From assembly GCA_041545745.1 (NCBI GenBank), contig CP168152.1:4338001-4402000 (forward strand): a stretch of 64,000 nucleotides of DNA, given 5' to 3'. The position numbers were made by a program, and so were the translations under genes. The notes beneath the pieces were generated by a model. That model was not told the origin of the DNA, did not search any database, and saw only the letters and a list, made by a program, of their open reading frames with translations. Shown here one piece after another: positions 16,527 to 25,254 of the stretch. Within the stretch, counting starts at the first letter, position 1. Each line of letters opens with the position of its first letter. The stretch is from Stenotrophomonas indicatrix (GTDB lineage Bacteria > Pseudomonadota > Gammaproteobacteria > Xanthomonadales > Xanthomonadaceae).

Positions 16527-17828
16527 TCAGGCCAGCGCGGCCAGCGCCTGCACCAGCGCATCCATCTGCGCGGGGCGGGTGAACACCGATGGCGTCACCC
16601 GCACGCACGCGCCGGAGTCCAGACCATCGCGATACGTGGTGAATATCCGATGTTCATCCAGCAGCCGTTTCTGCAGTGCCTGGTTGTCTTCCACCGAGGC
16701 ATGGCCACGCAGGCGGAAGCTGGCCAATGCACTGGCCAATGCCGGATCCGGCGACGACAGCACGTCGATATGCGCCATCTGTCGCGCTGGCACCGTCCAC
16801 CGCTCGCGCAGGTAACGCAGGCGCGCCTGCTTGTTGGCTGCACCGATGCGCTGGTGCAATGCGATGGCCTCGGGCAGCGCCAGATAGGCAGCGAAGTTGA
16901 CCGTGCCGGTGTGCACGCGGCTGCCCACGCGGCCGTCGTCGGTCTCACCCATGTACGGATCCAGGTCGGCCACGCGTCCTTTGCGCACGTACATCGCGCC
17001 CACGCCCACCGGTGCGCCGATCCACTTGTGCAGGTTGATGCCAACGAAATCGGCCTTCAGGTTCGGCACCGCGTAGTCGATCTGGCCAAAGCCATGTGCG
17101 GCGTCAACAATCACATCGATGCCGCGTGCCCGCGCACGCTCGGCGAGCTCCGCCACCGGCAGCACCAGCCCATGGCGGTGGCTGACCTGGGTCAGCAGCA
17201 CCAGTTTCAGGCGCGGCAGGCGCGCGAACGCGTCATCGTAGGCCTGCAGGATCTGCTGATGGGTGGGCACCGCTGGCAGTGCGATGCGCTCGACCTGCAC
17301 GCCACGACGCTGCTGCAGCCAGCGCATTGCGTTGATCATGCTGTCGTAGTCGATGTCGGCGTACAGCACCTGGTCGCCGGGCCGCAGGCGGTTGTAGCCA
17401 CCGATCAGCGCCAGCATCGCCTCGGTGGCGCCGCGGGTCAGCGCGATCTCATCCGCGCCCACGCCGAGCATGTCGGCCACCTGCCGATGCACGGCCATGT
17501 ACTGCGTGGGAAACGCATGGCGCCCGTACCAGGCGTTGCCGCGATTCACTTCGGCGGTGTGCCGCTGGTAGCTGGCCAGAGTCTCCCTGCCCATCGCGCC
17601 CCAGTAGCCGTTTTCCAGATGGTTCACTTCATCGGTGATGTCGAAGTGGCTGGCCACGGTGGCCCAGTAGCCTTCGTCGCGGGCCAGCACGTCCGGCGCC
17701 ACGGTCGTTGCGGGAATCTGCATGGGCCCAGCGTAACGCGCGACGCCTGCGGCAGGCAGTGAAGACAACGCCGCAGCGGCCGGCAGCAGCGCGCCGGCAC
17801 GCAGCAGGGAACGACGGCGGCCGTCCAT
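16527..17828 (-). CDS. Tat-exported class V aminotransferase-fold PLP enzyme
   Basis: A 433-residue PLP-dependent enzyme of the aminotransferase class V / isopenicillin N epimerase group. The PLP lysine is Lys268 in GINLHKWIGAPVGVG and the cofactor Asp is Asp242 in DVIVDAAHGFG; NLENGYW-like, ALTRGATEAM and TGTVNFAAYLALPEA segments are typical. The N-terminus carries a twin-arginine-like signal (GRRRSLLRAGALLPAAAALS), so a folded, cofactor-loaded enzyme would be exported to the periplasm. Reactions in the family include epimerisation, desulfuration and C-S lyase; the substrate is not visible. The ATG overlaps the stop of the upstream TonB receptor gene by one base (TGATG), so the receptor probably imports the substrate. 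Confidence 0.85.
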   Translation of the reverse strand: MDGRRRSLLRAGALLPAAAALSSLPAAGVARYAGPMQIPATTVAPDVLARDEGYWATVASHFDITDEVNHLENGYWGAMGRETLASYQRHTAEVNRGNAWYGRHAFPTQYMAVHRQVADMLGVGADEIALTRGATEAMLALIGGYNRLRPGDQVLYADIDYDSMINAMRWLQQRRGVQVERIALPAVPTHQQILQAYDDAFARLPRLKLVLLTQVSHRHGLVLPVAELAERARARGIDVIVDAAHGFGQIDYAVPNLKADFVGINLHKWIGAPVGVGAMYVRKGRVADLDPYMGETDDGRVGSRVHTGTVNFAAYLALPEAIALHQRIGAANKQARLRYLRERWTVPARQMAHIDVLSSPDPALASALASFRLRGHASVEDNQALQKRLLDEHRIFTTYRDGLDSGACVRVTPSVFTRPAQMDALVQALAALA

Positions 17829-20254
17829 CAGAAGGTCAGCCGGTACTGTGCGTACACATTCGCACCATCGGTGTCGTACGGCGCATTACGGGAATAGATC
17901 AGGCCACGGCTGGCCTGGAAGGTCGCTTCGTCCGGGTAACGGTCGAACACGTTGTCTGCGCCCACACGCAGGCTGTGGTGTTCGTTGATGCGGTAGCCCA
18001 CGGCCAGATCCAGGAAGGTCATTGCGCCGAACTGCTGGTAGATGTCGCCGGTCGCATTGCCGGTGGAGTCGGTCCACTTGCCGTAATAGCGTACGCGTGC
18101 CATCAACGACCAGGCGCCGACGTCCCAGCTGCCGGTGAAGCTGCCCTTGTGCTCGGGCAGACGGTCTTCGAACAGCACGCGCTGGGTTTCGTTGGTGGCC
18201 ACCGAGGTGCTGCCGTTGTCGACGCGGGTCTGGTTGTAGTTGTAAGCCAGCGTCAGCGTCATCCGCCCTGCGCTGAGGTCGCGCAGGTAGTTGCCGACCA
18301 CATCCACGCCGGTGGTGGTGGTGTCGAAATCGTTGGTGAAGTAGTTCACCGAGGTATAGCCCAGCGGGTTCGGCGTGCCGGCCGGAATGGCGAAGCTGGC
18401 CGACTGGCTGAAGCGGTCGCTGAGCGTGATCCGGTAGACATCCACCGAACCGGACAGGCCGATGTCGGTGCGCCAGGTCAGGCCCAGCGAGGCGGTGCGC
18501 GATTCTTCCGGGGTGAGCGGCTTGGCACCGAGCAGCTGCGCCAACGGATCGGTCGGCGACAGGCGGCCGCTGGTGAAGATCTGCAGCGTGCGCGTGTCCA
18601 GGCCCTGGGTGGTGCTGGTGGTGTTGAGCTGGGCCGGCGTGGGCGCGCGGAAGCCGGTGGACAGGGTGCCGCGCAGCGCCACGTCCGGGGTGATCGCAAA
18701 ACGTGCCGACAGCTTGCCATCCACCGTGCTGCCGAAGCTGGAGAAGTCTTCATAGCGACCGGCCGCGCCGATGCTCCAGCGCTCGCCCAGCGGCACTTCC
18801 ATGTCCACGTAGGCGGCCTTGCTGCGCTGGCTCCACTGCCCGGCCTGGCTGGCCGAAAAACCCGGCGCGCCGTTGGAATTCGCCTCCAGGCCCGCCGCCG
18901 CGCCCGGGCCCACCGCGTACGAGGCCGGATCACCGGCACGAACCTCGTAGGTCTCCTGGCGGAACTCGGCACCGAAGGCGACGTTGATCGGCTTCGACAG
19001 CGCAGCCACGTCCCATTCGTAGTTGAAGTCCGCATTGGCATTCTTCTCGGTCTGGGTCAGGCGACCGAGATCGAATGCGGTCGGACTGTTGGGACCCAGC
19101 GATGCGTTGATCGAGTTCTTCAGGCTGTAGTCGATGGCATTGCGGCCATACGAGGCGCTCAGGTCCCAGCGCAGCTTGGGGGTGATCTCACCACGCAGGC
19201 CAGCGACCAGCTGCAGGTCGTTCTGCGTGTTGCCGTACTGCGGGCTGAAGCCCACCGGATACAGCGAGCGCAGGTTCCAGCCGGGGAAGATGCTGGTGGT
19301 ACGGTACGCACCGGTGGTGGTATCCGGGTTGCGCCAGTTGAAATCGCTGACGCCATCGCTGTGGCTGTACAGGCCGAAGGCATAGAGCTCCAGGGTGTCG
19401 CTGGCATTGGCCTTCAGGTTGAAGCCCACGCGGCGGCTTTCCAGCTCCGGCTGGCCCCAGCGCTGCACCGGATTGGGTACATCCAGCTCCGGATGCGCGG
19501 CCTGGAAGGCGATGGCGTCGGGACGCTGGCGGGTGCGCGAGGTCGCATCGGAGTTGGATGATTCGGCGAACAGGGCCAGGCTGCCGTAGTCCCCCAGCGC
19601 CCAGCCGGTGCGTGCACTGAAGTCGCGCGAGCCGCCATCGCCCTGCGCGTACTGCGAATAGCCGGCGGTGATCTCGGTGCCCGGGCTGTCTTCCAGGATG
19701 ATGTTGATGACGCCGGCGATAGCGTCCGAGCCGTACTGCGCCGACGCGCCATCGCGCAGCACTTCGATGCGCTTGATCGCGCTGGTCGGGATCTGCGCCA
19801 GGTCGGCGGCCTGTGCGCCGCGGTTGCCAAGCAAGGCACTGCGATGGAAGCGGCGGCCGTTGACCAGCACCAGCGTCTGGTCCGGCGACAGGCCACGCAG
19901 CGTGGCCGGGCGTACGAACACTTGGCCATCGGCCATCGGCAGGCGCTGCACCACGAACGACGGCACCAGCTGCGCCAGCACGTCCTTCAGATCGGTGGAG
20001 TCGACCGACTGGATGTCCTGCTTGGTGAACACGTCCACCGGCGCCAGGGTTTCAAACTGGGTGCGGTTGGAGGCACGGGTACCGGTGACCAGCATCGCAT
20101 CGAGCTGGGTGGGCGCAGCGGCGTTGCCACTGCTGCTGGTGTCTGCCGTTCCGGCATCTGCAGCGATCGCGCCTCCTGCGCTGACCAGACCAAGGGCGAG
20201 GAGGATGGAACGCGACAGCTTCGAACGATGCACGGCAGGACTCCGGGAAGGCAC
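17828..20254 (-). CDS. TonB-dependent outer-membrane receptor
   Basis: An 808-residue TonB-dependent receptor. A signal peptide (residues ~1-32, ending AIAADAG) is followed by a plug domain with the standard box (IEVLRDGASAQYGSDAIAGV) and a 22-strand barrel ending in QYRLTF with the terminal Phe used for outer-membrane insertion. The TonB box is not certain; the region DAMLVTGTRASNRTQFETL is the first conserved segment. It is the upstream member of a two-gene unit with the Tat-exported PLP enzyme, and the ligand is unknown. No FecI/FecR-type regulator is adjacent. The 120 bases upstream of the start show no recognisable Fur box by eye. Confidence 0.9.
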   Translation of the reverse strand: MPSRSPAVHRSKLSRSILLALGLVSAGGAIAADAGTADTSSSGNAAAPTQLDAMLVTGTRASNRTQFETLAPVDVFTKQDIQSVDSTDLKDVLAQLVPSFVVQRLPMADGQVFVRPATLRGLSPDQTLVLVNGRRFHRSALLGNRGAQAADLAQIPTSAIKRIEVLRDGASAQYGSDAIAGVINIILEDSPGTEITAGYSQYAQGDGGSRDFSARTGWALGDYGSLALFAESSNSDATSRTRQRPDAIAFQAAHPELDVPNPVQRWGQPELESRRVGFNLKANASDTLELYAFGLYSHSDGVSDFNWRNPDTTTGAYRTTSIFPGWNLRSLYPVGFSPQYGNTQNDLQLVAGLRGEITPKLRWDLSASYGRNAIDYSLKNSINASLGPNSPTAFDLGRLTQTEKNANADFNYEWDVAALSKPINVAFGAEFRQETYEVRAGDPASYAVGPGAAAGLEANSNGAPGFSASQAGQWSQRSKAAYVDMEVPLGERWSIGAAGRYEDFSSFGSTVDGKLSARFAITPDVALRGTLSTGFRAPTPAQLNTTSTTQGLDTRTLQIFTSGRLSPTDPLAQLLGAKPLTPEESRTASLGLTWRTDIGLSGSVDVYRITLSDRFSQSASFAIPAGTPNPLGYTSVNYFTNDFDTTTTGVDVVGNYLRDLSAGRMTLTLAYNYNQTRVDNGSTSVATNETQRVLFEDRLPEHKGSFTGSWDVGAWSLMARVRYYGKWTDSTGNATGDIYQQFGAMTFLDLAVGYRINEHHSLRVGADNVFDRYPDEATFQASRGLIYSRNAPYDTDGANVYAQYRLTF

Positions 20255-20376
20255 GACAGGGCCAGGTGGGACCTGGACAAGGCGCGCAGTCTCGGGGCGG
20301 GATGTGAAGCAGCGATGACGTGGAGACGACAGTTGCAGCGGTTACGGTGCGGGGGCCGCCCATGCCGGGCTCTGCG

Positions 20377-20760
20377 CTATCCGGCAGTGTTGTCGTCGAA
20401 GCCGAAGACGGCTGGCCGCGCCGTGCGCAGCGGGATGAACAGCGCGATCACGAAAACGAACAGGAAAGGCGCGGAGAGGATGGCAGTGTCCTCGGTTCCG
20501 AAGGCAATCAGGTTCACCTGCAGATAGCCGATCCACTCAAGGTCCATGAGCACCAGCACAAGGCCACCGATGGTGGGGCACGGCAGGCCGCCATGGCCTG
20601 CCATCAACAACGTGGGCGCCAGCAGTGCTGCCAGCAATGAGAACATCACACGGTACAGCCAGGGATCCCCGCGCCAGCGCGGTGCCCGCCGCCACATGAT
20701 CACCAGCAGCGCCAGTGGCAGCAGCGCCGACAGCAGGGCAATCGCAATGATCATCACCAT
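20377..20760 (-). CDS. Hypothetical inner-membrane protein, 127 aa
   Basis: Not recognised. Four hydrophobic segments are visible: IIAIALLSALLPLALLVIMW, VMFSLLAALLAPTLLMAG, the middle one GLVLVLMDLEWIGYLQVNLI, and ILSAPFLFVFVIALFIPLRT, with positive loops consistent with an inner-membrane protein. The start is ATG 20760; ATG 20754 is an alternative. A 24-codon reading frame with its own ribosome binding site ends inside the start region, so translation may be coupled. It faces away from the AraC-type regulator gene, with which it shares an upstream region of ~190 bases. Confidence 0.6.
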   Translation of the reverse strand: MVMIIAIALLSALLPLALLVIMWRRAPRWRGDPWLYRVMFSLLAALLAPTLLMAGHGGLPCPTIGGLVLVLMDLEWIGYLQVNLIAFGTEDTAILSAPFLFVFVIALFIPLRTARPAVFGFDDNTAG

Positions 20761-20828
20761 GCGGCGATCTGCGCGGTCTGGCTGATAGCGGTGACTTCGG
20801 GCATGTCCCTGGCCTCGATCGTATCCAT
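20754..20828 (-). CDS. Possible 24-residue upstream peptide coupled to the membrane protein
   Basis: An ATG at 20828 with TGAGG spaced 5 bases upstream opens a 24-codon frame (begins MDTIEARDMPEV, ends QIAAW) whose TGA falls at 20756-20754, just past the ATG (20760) of the membrane protein gene. The arrangement is that of a leader peptide or a very small coupled protein. There is no further evidence that it is expressed, and a chance frame cannot be ruled out. Confidence 0.3.
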   Translation of the reverse strand: MDTIEARDMPEVTAISQTAQIAAW

Positions 20829-20947
20829 GAAGGCCTCATTGTTGCCGGTGCAACGGCAAACGCAAAGTCCCGCCAGCGCAAGAACTGCTAAGCGCCCCAC
20901 CTCGTCGATCCGGTACGCTGCCCGGCATTCGAACAAGGGACAGCGCG

Positions 20948-21775
20948 ATGAGCGCGGCAGGCAAAGCGTTGTGGTACATCGAAAGCCATGCGGACAAGCC
21001 GCTGGCGCTGGCCGACATCGCGGCCGCCGCCGGACTGTCGCCGTTCCACCTGTCGCGCCTGTTCCAGGCCCGCACCGGCACCTCGGTGGTGCGCTACCTG
21101 CGTGGACGCCGCCTGACCGCCGCTGCACAGCAGCTGGCCAACGGTGCCGGCGACATCCTGCAGGTGGCGTTGTCGGCGGGCTACAGCACCCATGCCGCCT
21201 TCACCCGTGCCTTCTGCGAGCAGTTCGGGCAGACCCCGGAGCGCGTGCGCGAGCAGGGCCTGCAGGAGCTGGCACTGGTACACGCGATCCGCCTCGACGA
21301 TGCACCGCAGCCCTGCAGCGAGGCGCCGAAGCTGATCGACTGCGCCCCCTTCCAGGTGGCTGGCATCGGCATGCGCCACACCCGCAACAGCGGCGGTGCG
21401 ATTCCGGGGCAGTGGGCACAGCTCAATCGCGAATGGCCAACGCCGGCACCGGTCAGTTTCGGTGTGTGCTGCAACAGTGACGACGATGGCGGCTTCGACT
21501 ACATCGCAGCGCTGCCGGTGAACGCACTGCCATCGGTGCCGGCACACTGGCAGCGGGTGGATGTTCCTGCACGCCGTTACCTGGTGGCCTGGCATGCTGG
21601 CCATATCGCCACCATCCGCGCGACCTGGTTCTGGCTGCTGGACCAATATCTGCCCGCCAACCGCCTCAACCTGGCCAACGCGCCGGACCTTGAACGCTAC
21701 GACACCCGATTCGACGAGCATAGCGGCCACGGTGGCGTGGAAATCTGGCTGCCGGTCGATCAACGCACTGCCTGA
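20948..21775 (+). CDS. AraC-family regulator with GyrI-like effector domain
   Basis: A 275-residue regulator with the DNA-binding domain at the N-terminus (two helix-turn-helix units: LALADIAAAAGLSPFHLSRL and DILQVALSAGYSTHAAFTRA) and a C-terminal GyrI-like/BacT effector domain (residues ~120-275: APKLIDCAPFQVAGIGMR, ending GGVEIWLPVD). This order is that of the Rob/SoxS-like AraC proteins with small-molecule sensing. AAGGGA lies 7 bases before ATG 20948. An alpha/beta hydrolase gene follows 16 bases after the stop, likely in the same transcript and a candidate target. Confidence 0.88.
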   Translation: MSAAGKALWYIESHADKPLALADIAAAAGLSPFHLSRLFQARTGTSVVRYLRGRRLTAAAQQLANGAGDILQVALSAGYSTHAAFTRAFCEQFGQTPERVREQGLQELALVHAIRLDDAPQPCSEAPKLIDCAPFQVAGIGMRHTRNSGGAIPGQWAQLNREWPTPAPVSFGVCCNSDDDGGFDYIAALPVNALPSVPAHWQRVDVPARRYLVAWHAGHIATIRATWFWLLDQYLPANRLNLANAPDLERYDTRFDEHSGHGGVEIWLPVDQRTA

Positions 21776-21791
21776 CCCGGAGAGACTGACG

Positions 21792-22871
21792 ATGCACGCA
21801 ACGCGATGGATCCTGGCCCTGCTGCTGGCTTCGCTGACACCGCTGGCGATGGCGGCAGCGCCCATCACCGCCGGTGAACGCCACGGCGTGACAACGCTGG
21901 AAAGCGCGGCGATACGCGATGGCGCGCACCGCGATGTGCTGCGCTTCACCGTGTGGTACCCGGCAAGCCCTGGCAGCCAGGAAACGCCGCTGACCATCGG
22001 GCCAGCGGATGCGCCACTGTTCGAGGTGGGGCGCGCCGCGAAGGACGCCCCCATCACCGGAGGGCGCCTGCCGACGCTGTTGCTGTCGCATGGTAATGGC
22101 GGCACCGCGCGCATGATGGGGTGGCTGGGCACTGCGCTTGCGCGTGCGGGCTACCTGGTGATCGCCGTGGACCACCCGGGCAACAATGGCGCCGATGAGA
22201 TGACGCTGGCCGGCAGCGTGCTGACCTGGCTGCGCGCCGACGACCTGAAGGCCGCGCTGGCCGCAGTGCAGGCCGACCTGCAGTTGAGGCCACACATTGA
22301 TGCGTCGCGGCTGGGCGTGATTGGCTATTCCGCCGGTGGCTTCACCGCACTGCTCAGCGCCGGCGCGCGGCCGGACATGACGCGGCTGCTGGCGTTCTGC
22401 AAGGCGCACGCGGACGACGGCGTGTGCAGACCGCAGCAGGAAGCGGCCACGCATACGATGGAGGTGCGTCTTGCTGCAGCAGCATCGCCGCAACTGCAGC
22501 CCTACGTGCAGCACGCACAGGATGATCGTTCGATTCCCGGTGTCCGCGCAGTCTTCGTGCTGGCGCCAGCCATCGTGCAGGCATTCGCACCGGAGCAGCT
22601 GAAGGCGTTGCAGCAGCCGGTGGCGATCGTACTGGGCGCTGCTGATGAGGTGGCGCCGCCAGCGACCAACGGTGATGTGGCGGCGGCGCTGATTCCGAAA
22701 GCAACGCTGCACGCACTGCCAGGTGTCGGCCACTACGATTTCCTGTCCGGGTGCACGCCGCTGGCGAAAGAGCGGCTGCCGGCGCTATGCACTACTGCGG
22801 TGCCGAAGGAACAGACGCATGCCGTGGTGGTGGAAGACGCGGTGCGCTTCTTCGGTGAGGCACTGCGATAG
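21792..22871 (+). CDS. Exported alpha/beta hydrolase (dienelactone hydrolase-like)
   Basis: A 359-residue secreted or periplasmic hydrolase. Sec signal peptide at residues ~1-23 (ILALLLASLTPLAMAAA). The serine nucleophile is in LGVIGYSAGGFTALL (GxSxG), the oxyanion strand in LPTLLLSHGNGG, and the catalytic His near the end in ALPGVGHYDFLSG; the acid is probably Asp in VLGAADEVAPP. Such proteins resemble platelet-activating-factor acetylhydrolase/dienelactone hydrolase types that act on small esters. ATG 21792 has CCGGAGAG at a good distance. It follows the AraC/GyrI-type regulator by 16 bases. Substrate unknown. Confidence 0.82.
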   Translation: MHATRWILALLLASLTPLAMAAAPITAGERHGVTTLESAAIRDGAHRDVLRFTVWYPASPGSQETPLTIGPADAPLFEVGRAAKDAPITGGRLPTLLLSHGNGGTARMMGWLGTALARAGYLVIAVDHPGNNGADEMTLAGSVLTWLRADDLKAALAAVQADLQLRPHIDASRLGVIGYSAGGFTALLSAGARPDMTRLLAFCKAHADDGVCRPQQEAATHTMEVRLAAAASPQLQPYVQHAQDDRSIPGVRAVFVLAPAIVQAFAPEQLKALQQPVAIVLGAADEVAPPATNGDVAAALIPKATLHALPGVGHYDFLSGCTPLAKERLPALCTTAVPKEQTHAVVVEDAVRFFGEALR

Positions 22872-22989
22872 AAGCTGTCGAGCATGGTTTGACGCTGCGG
22901 CTGGCAGTAACGATTCGTTGCGCAGGTGATGACGCGACGCGAAGGTGCGCGGGACTACACTGCACCCAGCGCTACACGGAGGATCGACC

Positions 22990-23661
22990 ATGCGCCTGCT
23001 GCACCTCACCCTGCCGGTATCCGATGTCGCCAGTGTCGCCGCGTACTTCCGCGACGTGCTGCAACTGGAGGTGGCCGGCGACCAGGTCCGCATCGGCTGG
23101 AGCACGATCCAGCTGCAACCTGCCGGCGACCACCCTGTCGGCGGCGTGCACCTGGCCTTCAATGTGCCGGACAACCGCTTCGCCGCCGCCATGAGCTGGC
23201 TGCGTGCACGCACGCCCTTCCAACGCAACCCGGAAGGCCTCGATTACTTCGCACTGGAAAGCAGCTGGCAATCGCAGTCGGTGTACTTCACCGGACCCGA
23301 TGGCCTGATCCTCGAGCTGATCGGCCGCAGGCGCTTGCCGGCCAGCGAACGCAGCGGTGCCTTCCATGGCAGCGAACTGACCTGCCTGAGCGAGGTCGGC
23401 CTGCCCAGCCATGATGTCGATGCGGTACGCGAACAGTCCAGCCAGCGCTTCGGCCTGCAACCGATCAGCACGTCGTCGCCGCAGTTCGCGCCGATGGGCG
23501 ATGACGAGGGGCTGCTGATCGTGGTCGCCGCCGATCGCCGTTGGTTCCCCGAGCTGAAGGACCTGCCCAACGCGCAGGGACTGCAGCTGCAGGTGGGCGA
23601 TGTGAGCGGCAGCGGTGAACTGCAGGATGCCGCGCTGGGCTGGCGGGTGCGAGCGGCCTGA
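22990..23661 (+). CDS. VOC (glyoxalase/dioxygenase) family protein
   Basis: A 223-residue protein built of vicinal-oxygen-chelate beta-alpha-beta-beta-beta units. The first unit is clear (LLHLTLPVSDVASVAAYFRD ... VYFTGPDGLILELIGRR), with metal-ligand-type residues His5, and Glu in ILELIG; the second unit is degenerate (LTCLSEVGLPSHDVDAVREQ to the C-terminus). GGAGGA precedes ATG 22990 by 6-7 bases. Members range from lyases and dioxygenases to resistance proteins and binders; the function here is not predictable. It runs convergently into the TPM-domain gene, one base apart. Confidence 0.78.
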   Translation: MRLLHLTLPVSDVASVAAYFRDVLQLEVAGDQVRIGWSTIQLQPAGDHPVGGVHLAFNVPDNRFAAAMSWLRARTPFQRNPEGLDYFALESSWQSQSVYFTGPDGLILELIGRRRLPASERSGAFHGSELTCLSEVGLPSHDVDAVREQSSQRFGLQPISTSSPQFAPMGDDEGLLIVVAADRRWFPELKDLPNAQGLQLQVGDVSGSGELQDAALGWRVRAA

Positions 23662-23662
23662 G

Positions 23663-25073
23663 CTACCAGCTGCCCGAGGCGCCACCGCCGCCGCTGCGGC
23701 CACCACCACCGGACCAGTCGCTGGAACTGCTCGAGGACGAACTGGACGACGAGCTGCTGGATGAGGAACGGTAGCCTCTGGACGAACCGCGGCCGCCGCG
23801 GGCTTTTTCGCCGGGCAGCAGGGTGAACACCCAGATGAAGTACAGGAACAGCGTGCCCACGCTGGACACGATCGTCGCCAGCACGCGTGCGTTCTCGTCG
23901 CCGGCACGATCGATGGCCAGCAGTGCGCCCAGCGCATAGCCGGCGGTCAGCAGCACCAGCACCACCACGCGGATGGCGAAGCTGTTGCGGTTCTTCCGCC
24001 AGCGCGCGCGACCAGCCTGCACCAGGAAGAACACCAGCATGGCCGCGCTGCCGACCGCCAGGTTCAGCAGCGTGTGCAGCGCAAGGCTGGGCGGCAACTG
24101 GCCACGTACCAGCATCACCACGAAGAAGCCGGTGCTGACGGCCAGCATGCCGTACAGCACGATGCGTACGCCGCGGCTGCGATGCCAGCACCAGCCCAGC
24201 AGGGTTGCCACCGGTACGGCGGGCACCATCACGAAGAACAACGCCGGCAGCACGTGGCGCGGCAGCAGCAGCGTCGCAGACAGCAGCCCCGCAGCAATAA
24301 CCGCCGTCACGCAGCGGCCGGCCCCAGGCAGGCAATGTCGGCCACGTCGGCCTGGGCACCGCCGCATTGGCTGCCAGTGCCTTGCGCCGCCGCTCGCGGC
24401 GGCTACCGGTGAACTCGGCTTCGGTGCGGGTCGCCAGCAGACGCGGCGGCGATCGCCACAGGCCGGCCAGGAAGCCCGCCAGCAACGTCAGCGCGACGAC
24501 CGAATCCCCCGTGCGCCAATCCGGCGGCAACACGTTGCGTGCCAATGAATCTTCCCAGGGCGGCAGTTCCTCACCATCGACCAGCGCCACCAGCAGCGCG
24601 GTGCCGTCCAGCACGCCTTGGTCCAGGTCTCCCTCGCGCAGCCGCGGCACGATCGCCTTGTCAATGATGCGCGCGGCATAGGCATCGGGAATGGTGCCTT
24701 CCAGGCCATAACCGGTCTGGATGCGTACGCGCCGATCCTGCACCGCCACCAGCAGCAGCACGCCATCATCGACACCGGCGCGGCCCAGCTGCCATTGGTC
24801 GAAGACGCGCTGCGCATAGGCTTCGATGCCTTCCTCGCCAACGCTGGGCACTACCAGCACCTGCAGCTGTGCGCCCTTGCGTGCCTGCAACTGCAAGGCC
24901 TGCTCGCGCAGCGCGGCGCGGGTGCTGGCGGACAGCGCATTGGCGGTGTCCACCACCGGATCATCCAGTGCCGGAATCGGGGCTGCCGCCAGCGCCTGCA
25001 GCGGCAGCAGGCAGAACAGCAGCGCGAGCCCAACCCACTGCCATGCGTCGCGCCACTGGCGCACCCTGCTCAT
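23663..25073 (-). pseudogene. TPM-domain (YgcG-type) protein with an apparent frameshift
   Basis: The 5' part (25073 to about 24320) encodes a signal peptide and a TPM domain (PVVDTANALSASTRAALREQ, QLQVLVVPSVGEEGIEAYAQ, VDDGVLLLVAVQDRRVRIQT, GLEGTIPDAYAARIIDK). The 3' part (about 24330 to 23663) is in another frame and holds several membrane helices, a long serine run and the family's classic end SGGGGRSGGGGASGSW. Joined, the two give a normal YgcG-type protein, so one extra base (or two missing bases) near the GGGGCC run at 24310-24330 has split it. Upstream of the lesion the first frame stays open by chance to 23244. The defect may be a recent mutation or a sequencing error. The function of the family is poorly known (membrane protein quality control or photosystem assembly in other groups). 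Confidence 0.8.
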
Positions 25074-25254
25074 GGGGCTACCACTCTCTGCGCGTGGGAC
25101 GTCCGCTGGGGCGCCCGGTGCCGTGCTCGGCAATGGCGGGGTGGTGCGCATCCTGCAAAACAACATCTATGCATTTCCTCGCCCAGGAAAGGGAAAAGCC
25201 GACCGGGTCGCCCCGGCCGGCCTCCTTTGCCACACACCTCGTGGCAGGCAGCGG

